From positions 141,001 through 205,000 of the forward strand of contig JAWQFJ010017476.1 of NCBI GenBank assembly GCA_034096865.1: DNA of 64,000 nt. Reading direction: 5' to 3'. Positions 54,177 to 61,735 of the stretch are shown in pieces. This DNA comes from Theodoxus fluviatilis (lineage: Eukaryota > Mollusca > Gastropoda > Cycloneritida > Neritidae). Made by a program: the position numbers and the translations under genes. Numbering within the stretch: the first letter of the stretch is position 1; each line of letters begins with the position of its first letter. The notes under the pieces are model-generated. The model was not told the DNA's origin, did no database searches, and was given only the letters and a program-made list of their open reading frames with translations.

Positions 54177-57100
54177 ACATATAACTGTTTAACCCTTACC
54201 GAGACATCATAATTAGGACCGATTGAATAACGCACTCTGAGGGGGAAAATTCATGACCTCCACCCCAGCCACTTGTATGGGCATGCAGAAACCCTTCCTC
54301 CATAGAGTGTCAGCAAACAATCAGCCTCAAATCCAACCACAACAGAGAGAAAATTAGACAAACTTTATCCCCATCAGACGATACATGTGCCGTGACTAGC
54401 AGCCTTGGCCCAGACCTGACTGCATTGCTTATGGCTATGCAGACCTGTTTACCCCCAAAAACCCTTATGAGGAAGATTTGATAAATAACCAGAAAAATGC
54501 GGAAGGTTTTGATCTTCAAGAGGAAGATTTCGATTTTTTCAGCGAAATATCGGCCGGAAGATCGCTCGTAAAAGCGGAGACTCGGACTCAAAATCAGAAG
54601 ATTTCCGCAAATTGCGGAAGGGTAAACAGGTCTGCTTATGCCACGACTACCACAGTACAGGTTAAAACAAACCTGGGGTTAATTTTAACTTTTTTTAATT
54701 TTAGAAGAGGGAATCATTTCTGAATTTGATGTTTAAAATAATAAGCACAAAAGGGCAACACAAGACAAGAATAAAATCAGCACATAAAAATACCATCTTT
54801 TCTATAATTTCTGGAGTCAGAGTCTGACATCAGCTCACCCTTTCAGGATCCTTGGCTTTTCTTGACAAGCTGTCGTAGTCCAGCAGCTTGTCAAAGCGTT
54901 TGCCAATGACGTGGTTCGGGCCTTCCATCAGCGAGATCAGGTTGTTCAGGGGAGTCACCACCAACTCCTCTGTTGTCTCCCTCTGAAGTTAGCATTATGT
55001 GCAAGTCAATTTCGAAGTTGTTTCCCTCCAATACATCCATTTTCTGCACACAAAGCAGTGACAAACTTGTTCCCCTTTAGCTGTACACACATCATCTATG
55101 GTCTGTCAGTTTTCAGGTAAATCAACTCTCTGTAAAGACGAGTTGATTCTGGATCTCTCTCTCGCATTCTCTAATGCATCATGATTTTGATGTAATGATA
55201 GTGTACGCTAATGACACTGATGCCAATTTTGTTTTTCTTAGTTCATACACCAAAGAACTCCAATTCCATGTTACACACTTACAGTCTCATTTATCAAGAG
55301 TACAATTCACAGACATTTTCATGAATATAACTGAAGGACATTCAACTTTAGGATAGAAAAACTTACGAAGGTTTGCAAGAGAGTGTTGGCCACTCTGGCC
55401 TGGATGGCCTTGTAGCGCTGGACATCAGGAGTGACCTTGGCATCATAGAACGTGGCGATGCCTGCAGCCAGGCTCTCTTGTGTCAGCAAAGCCTCCTGTA
55501 CAACACACAGAACCAAACGCATGAGGCTTCATGAATCGGCCACAAGTTTCTCTCTTCTGAGACCAAAGCCTCCTGTACAACACACACAACCACAAGCATG
55601 AGGCTTCATGAATCGGCCACAAGTTTCTCTCTTCTGAGACCAAAACCTCTTGTACAAAACACAGAACCACAAGCATGAGGCTTCATGAATCGGCCACAAG
55701 TTTCTCTCTTCTGAGACCAAAACCTCCTGTACAACACACAGAACCACAAGCATGAGGCTTCATGAATCGGCCACAAGTTTCTCTCTTCTGAGACCAAAGC
55801 CTCCTGTACAACACACAGAACCACATGCACAAGGCTTCATGAATCGGCCACAAGTTTCTCTCTTCTGAGACCAAAGCCTCCTGTACAACACACAGAACCA
55901 CAAGCATGAGGCTTCATGAATCGGCCACAAGTTTCTCTCTTCTGAGACCAAAGCCTCCTGTACAACACACAGAACCACATGCACAAGGCTTCATGAATCG
56001 GCCACAAGTTTCTCTCTTCTGAGACCAAAGCCTCCTGTACAACACACACAACCACAAGCATGAGGCTTCATGAATCGGCCACAAGTTTCTCTCTTCTGAG
56101 ACCAAAACCTCTTGTACAAAACACAGAACCACATGCACAAGGCTTCATGAATTGGCCACAAGTTTCTCTGTAACGTTTCCCTCCTGGTCCATCATGCTAA
56201 GTGCTGTGTCAGTTCCAAGGGGAAAGTCCAGAGAGCACTGTGAAACGTATTTGAGAAATTAGTATCACTGGATGGCAGCCATGCTTGAACCTTATGATTT
56301 TGTATAAGTTTTTCAAGTTTGGATGTCATGCTAACATACAGGTACATTCCAGCAGATCTTTCAAAAAGTTCTGGGAAATACATCATTACCAGAATGAACA
56401 AATGGCTTCAGGGCATTAGTGTGATGGGGAAAAGTCTCTCCCCAGCACTGCTAAACATCAGCATTTGCTCTTCATAAAGTATTACTGTCTCTCCCGCAAA
56501 CAGGCCTTGATTCTTGGCTCATGTTCAAGAAAACAGTCAACATGAACTCAAATTGGAGGTATTTGTTCAAGGAAAATATATGCATTGATTTAGCTGCAAG
56601 GTCTAGTTACCATCCATATACAGTGTCTGACATAACAATCAAGTCTTCTTTCTGCATTTCATCACATGGCTGAACAGTCACCTCAGCATCTGGACAGGAC
56701 CTGGTTGGGTTTTTACTTGTCTGGTCATGTCCCCTAACAAATTACTTGCTGCCCTCACACCCACTCCTGTGACTTCTGTACAAAAAGGAAAAATAAAGGT
56801 TGTACATGTCTACACTCAAAGAAACAATGGTCATAAATCTTAGAAGTGTTTCAGGGCCAAAATTTAGGCCAAATTTGCTATTCAGCAGTTGCTCTGGTTG
56901 AATGGTTTTCAACTGCTCCAGTGTACATTGTTGAAGTTTCCAGTTGGAGCTGTGTTTCATGGGATAAGGCATGTTTGGAAGGTAACAGCAACTGCTGAAC
57001 AGGAATTCAGCCCAAAAGTCAGCCTTGAAACAACACATCTGAGGTGGACATCAACATACAAACAACACACACAAAAGTTGGGGGCTCTCTTACCCGAAGC

Positions 57101-58439
57101 TCCTCCAAGTAGGCTTGCACATTCTTCAGGAAGACCTTGCTGGCTTTCTCCACCATGCGGAACCTCTCCTCCTCCCTGTCAAATGTCTCATCTTTTGTCT
57201 GAAACACCACAAGATATGATGTTAAAATCAAGACATCTATGCAGTATATCCACTAACAACCAGGCAGTGCAAAATTCTAACATGTAACATTAACTGTTGA
57301 TCATGTTTCAAAAGTCAACCTCATAAAACTAGTAAATCATAAAAATACTGGCTTCCACAAAATGAATGGATAAATGAGGTTTATGGCTTACAAGCCTCTA
57401 TAGGCTATCTAAGGCCATCGATCACAAAAATCACAAGGGTAAGTTATAGTTAGAGCAAGGTAAGAAACAATTTCCACAGTTATTCAGTTTTTAAGAACCA
57501 AATAGGAAGACGCAGTGGGTCCATTCTTACCCACACCAACTGGGAGTCAGCTTCCACAAAGGTCTCCCTTTACATTTTTGCCTTTTCCTCTTCCCTCCTT
57601 CCCCCCCTTCTCCTCCCCCACCACCAAACAGAAATAACCTCAATCGTTATCCATTTACAATGAGCTTAATGGACATATCCCCCCCCCCCCCCAGCAACCT
57701 TTGAGAAAAGTTGTGCAAAAAAAAAGATTACTGACACAGAATGTCATTTAAATTCAAATTATATTTTCCAATCATAGAACTAGCTGACCCCTGCTCCTGA
57801 ATGAGCCCACCCCCCCCCCACCTTGACGCCACATCACTTCTGATGTTATCCCCCTCCCCCCAACCATTTCCTCCTGATGCCCCCCCCTCGCCCCTCCGAG
57901 CCAAATATCGCACACCCCTCTTCCCCTGCCCATCCGCACACCCCCCCCCCCCGTCACCTCTCGCCGCCCCACCCCCCACACCCGCAAACGCCACCCTGCT
58001 GTCCCCACCCCCCATATCGACAGGAGCGCAATACGCAAGTGCAGCGACCAGCTTCAGTCATATGTTGCATATTGCTATGGTATGTTGTTTATTTCCACTT
58101 TTCTACACAGTGGGAGTTCTGGGTGCTCACTCACCATCAGGCTGATGCCAAGACCAGTAGAAAGGCGGCCTCGGAAGCGAGAGGACTTTTTCTTAATGGA
58201 GTGCATGCTGATCTTGGCAAGTTTATCACTGAAAGACTGGTCTGTCTCTCGCTTGTACTTGTAGACTGAAGTGAAGAAAGTGCTTGGATACATAAATGTC
58301 ATCAAGTGGTGTGTCAAAGATGAACACAAATATTAAAGTCATAACAGTAAACTGTATAGCCATCATGTATACTAACTATAGAAAATGCTTCAATTATACA
58401 GATGTCCAAGAAATGAGACAATAACAGTTTCTTGTGAGT

Positions 58440-58475
<36 letters not shown>

Positions 58476-61400
58476 TTTGAATATACAATAATAACAAAAA
58501 TAGAGTTCAAAATTCTGGAAAAATTATATTTTCACTTTTAACTCAGTGATTGCTGGAAAAAGCTATCAAGTTCACTGCTTCAAAAATTTCAGCAAGAGAT
58601 AGCCTTTCTCTGAAAGTGGCATAAAATCAATGAGCCGCTTGAAACCCACAGAGACTATCACATTCTAATCTTCACTGATCAATAAATCCACATCCCTCTG
58701 TATCTCTGATCTGAACACCCAGCTGTGGGGATGGGGTTATTGAGCAGCTCCAGCTACATGCTGCACACACAAGAGATGTGACAGGACGGGGACTTCATGT
58801 CCACCCTACCCAGATCCTTGCGGCGCTTGTACTCGTTGATGGCGCCTGCCACATTGGTGATAGCGGTGATGGCCTTCAGAATCTCCTGCTTGTCAGGATG
58901 GTCATCCTCTGTGGCCTGGAAAAGGCAAAGGTCAGGTGCTCTTTTTTATATTGCAACTTTCCACCCATACATGAATGCTCTAACTGCACACTTTTACCCC
59001 CTGGTCATGAGACTACTCTTTTTCTCACTCCAAGACCATCTCAACTCCCTGGGGAGCATGCAACCAGGCTGCAGATGAACACACCAAACTTAGCTTTCAC
59101 AATTTTCAGCTCAGCCCACATGGGTACCCATTGACTCCCAGGTGGGGAGAGGCAATGCGAGTACAGCATTTTGCTCAAGGAAGCAGCTCTAGCATCTGCG
59201 CTGCTTTGAAAGTCCCACCCACCAGCCACAAGTGACTGCAGGTCAAGCATGCTAACCACTAAGCTACAGAGCCCAATGTCACAAGTGTGTGTCATTATTA
59301 GGGCGCCGAGGTATAGCGCGTCGCTAATGCGTTTCATTTTCTCGTGCTGTCCGTGTTGTTTTTTCTCGTATCAGCCTCGGCGATAGGGAGATAGGGAAGT
59401 AATTTATAGAGATGGTTGTGTGCCATGCGGTTTAGGCATTCCACAGTTATCTTTTTGAAAAGAGACAGAATTAGGGCAAATAGCTCAGTGACGTAGAAAA
59501 GATTTTTGAGTGACGTCGAGAAAAGTTTTGTGCAACGTCAGAGTAGCAAAAGGAGAGATTCGATACGGATGTCGAATTGTTGAGCTCTCTCATTTTTATT
59601 CGCCTTTTGTAAGCGTTATAGCTTAAAGGTGGTAGTGTCAGTGTAAGACTAGGTCCTGACGCTGGAAAAGGTTGTCTCAACCCCATGGGAGTTGGAGTTG
59701 CGACGGTCGTCCCTTTCTCTTTGAAACTTTGCTTTTGGGACAGTAAACACTAAGAAGTCGGAAGTAAGTTCAACTGTTATGGTTATCCGTAACGTGCAAG
59801 TCTGATCTCTGCAGTTAGAGAAAATGGAGCCACGTAGTGAAACGTGCTAAACCGTTATGTTGCATGTAGTTGTGTTTGTGTGTAGTGATGCTTCGATGAT
59901 GTTTTATCGTATGGTGCATTGTTTTAGTGGATAATTTAGGGGTAGTGATTTGTTTGTGGTACTACCCCTGGGTTTTCAATGCAAAGCTGTGTGTGGTGAT
60001 GCTTCGATGATGTTTTATCGTATGATGCATTGTTTAAATAGATAATTTGGTGGTGGTTATTTGTTGTACCACCCATGGGGTTTCAATGTAAAACCACAGT
60101 AAGTTGGACGAAAGAGATAGTGAAATTGTAAAGGGTTGGGGGCGGGCGGTATCAAACGGGGAATGGAAGTATTGTCCACCATGCTTCCATTTACATATTT
60201 GTCGCCAGGTTTCAAGTTTCAACGCTTTCAAGTTTCTACGTCACGTCTGTCCACTGTTTCAACGTCTTCAAGCTCCAACGGTTCCACGTTCCCAACTTCG
60301 ACCTGGGCTGGATCCGGCAGCGCGTGGTGACTGTGCAAGTCAACATCCCTGGACTCTGTCAGTCAAGTCGGGGCGTGCGACTTTCAACTACCTTACAAGT
60401 TATGTAACCCGGGATCATCTATCCCCCCTTTTTCCCCCCAACCCTTAGTTGTGTTGATTCTAGACATTCCAGGCGGCCTGTGGAACTTTTGAGGACTTGA
60501 TTGTGCGTATGTGGGATGGGTCCAAGCTAGGCCTTGACGTCTAGGGGTATGATTCTCGCTTCGCGTGTGAGAGGCCCCGGGTTCGACCCCCAGTACTACC
60601 AGGGGTGGTGATTTGATATTGATTGTTATTTAATATTAATTGTCTGTTGTGGTGTTGTTGTCTTTTTTTCTTGTCTGTCATAATAAATGTCATAATTTCG
60701 AAGAACAAATACTGTGTGCAGTAATTTTCTCTAGTTCTTAGTTCCCCCTTTTTCCTTCATTTTTCTCATTTCTTGCCACGTGCTAATTTTCTTTTGCTGT
60801 GTGACAAAATCTCAGTCTGTCTATGCCCAGACCACACAGCAGTTAGGTACACGCACGTGACACCCAACACTTGCCATCTGAACTGCAGAGTAAGAACACA
60901 CCGAACCATCCTCTTCATGAATCCATACTACACCAGCTGTCAGGCGTCATGTGTAGCACATTTTTTTCCTCACCAGTGACAGCAGGGATCAGTAGCAAAG
61001 GTTGCTTCACACACAGATGTAGAAGTAAAAATTTGCTACACAGATTGCATAGCAGATTTTGATTGACAAAGCTGAAATAGGAAAATAGTAATTGCATTAA
61101 TGAAAGTAAGTCAATCACAGCATTTGATTCTCCTCATGACAGCAATCTACATGCTGGGATGACACTGCAAGAAGCCCAGTGAAACAAATTCAAATATTAT
61201 ATCACGAAAGATCATTTTTGCAAATGAAAATACTTGTATAAAACCTTTCAGCCAACTTGCAACTGTTTTATACTGACTTCTCCATGCCGCTCCAAAACCA
61301 ATGAAATTAAGAGGAAATGGCAAGTAAATGCATTCAAACTAGACAAAACATAAAAAGCACAATAAATCTACTAAACAATTTTCACAACATTTCTAGTGAA

Positions 61401-61658
61401 ATTAAATCCACATCTGGCAACACCCACCTTAAAGAGTTCATTGAGGAGCAGAGGGTACTTGAGGACTCGTTGGACAGGCTTGATGAGCTGTGCCTCCAGA
61501 TCAAACACATTGCTCTGCAGCCTCATCTTCTCCAGCAGCTGTGTAAAGTACTCCTTCACTTCTGGCATTGCCTTGTACTGTATGGACACACAGGCAGGTT
61601 CTTGCATCAGAGCACAGAATTAACACCTGATGCTAACGCAGCTAAGGCAATATAGCAG

Positions 61659-61735
<77 letters not shown>

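Larger units (their letters stand above)
59293..60710 (+). mobile_element. LTR-like or composite insertion with tRNA-like sequence
   Basis: A 1.4-kb block differs in composition from the host intron, contains an internal 111-bp tandem duplication (59880-60100), a tRNA-Pro-like sequence (60530-60600) and a terminal T-run with ATAATAAATG (about 60680). Exact ends are not defined; TG/CA ends and a target duplication were not confirmed. It could be a solo LTR or a long SINE-like retroposon. Confidence 0.4.
58916..61427 (-). other. Intron with SINE and an LTR-like insertion
   Basis: It contains the SINE at 59041-59277 and the insertion at about 59293-60710. The stretch 60711-61427 shows nothing recognised. 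Confidence 0.6.

Noticed and set aside
55443..56138. Set of overlapping 74-codon minus-strand open frames at 77-base offsets
   Set aside because: They are the same 77-bp minisatellite read in successive frames, not genes.
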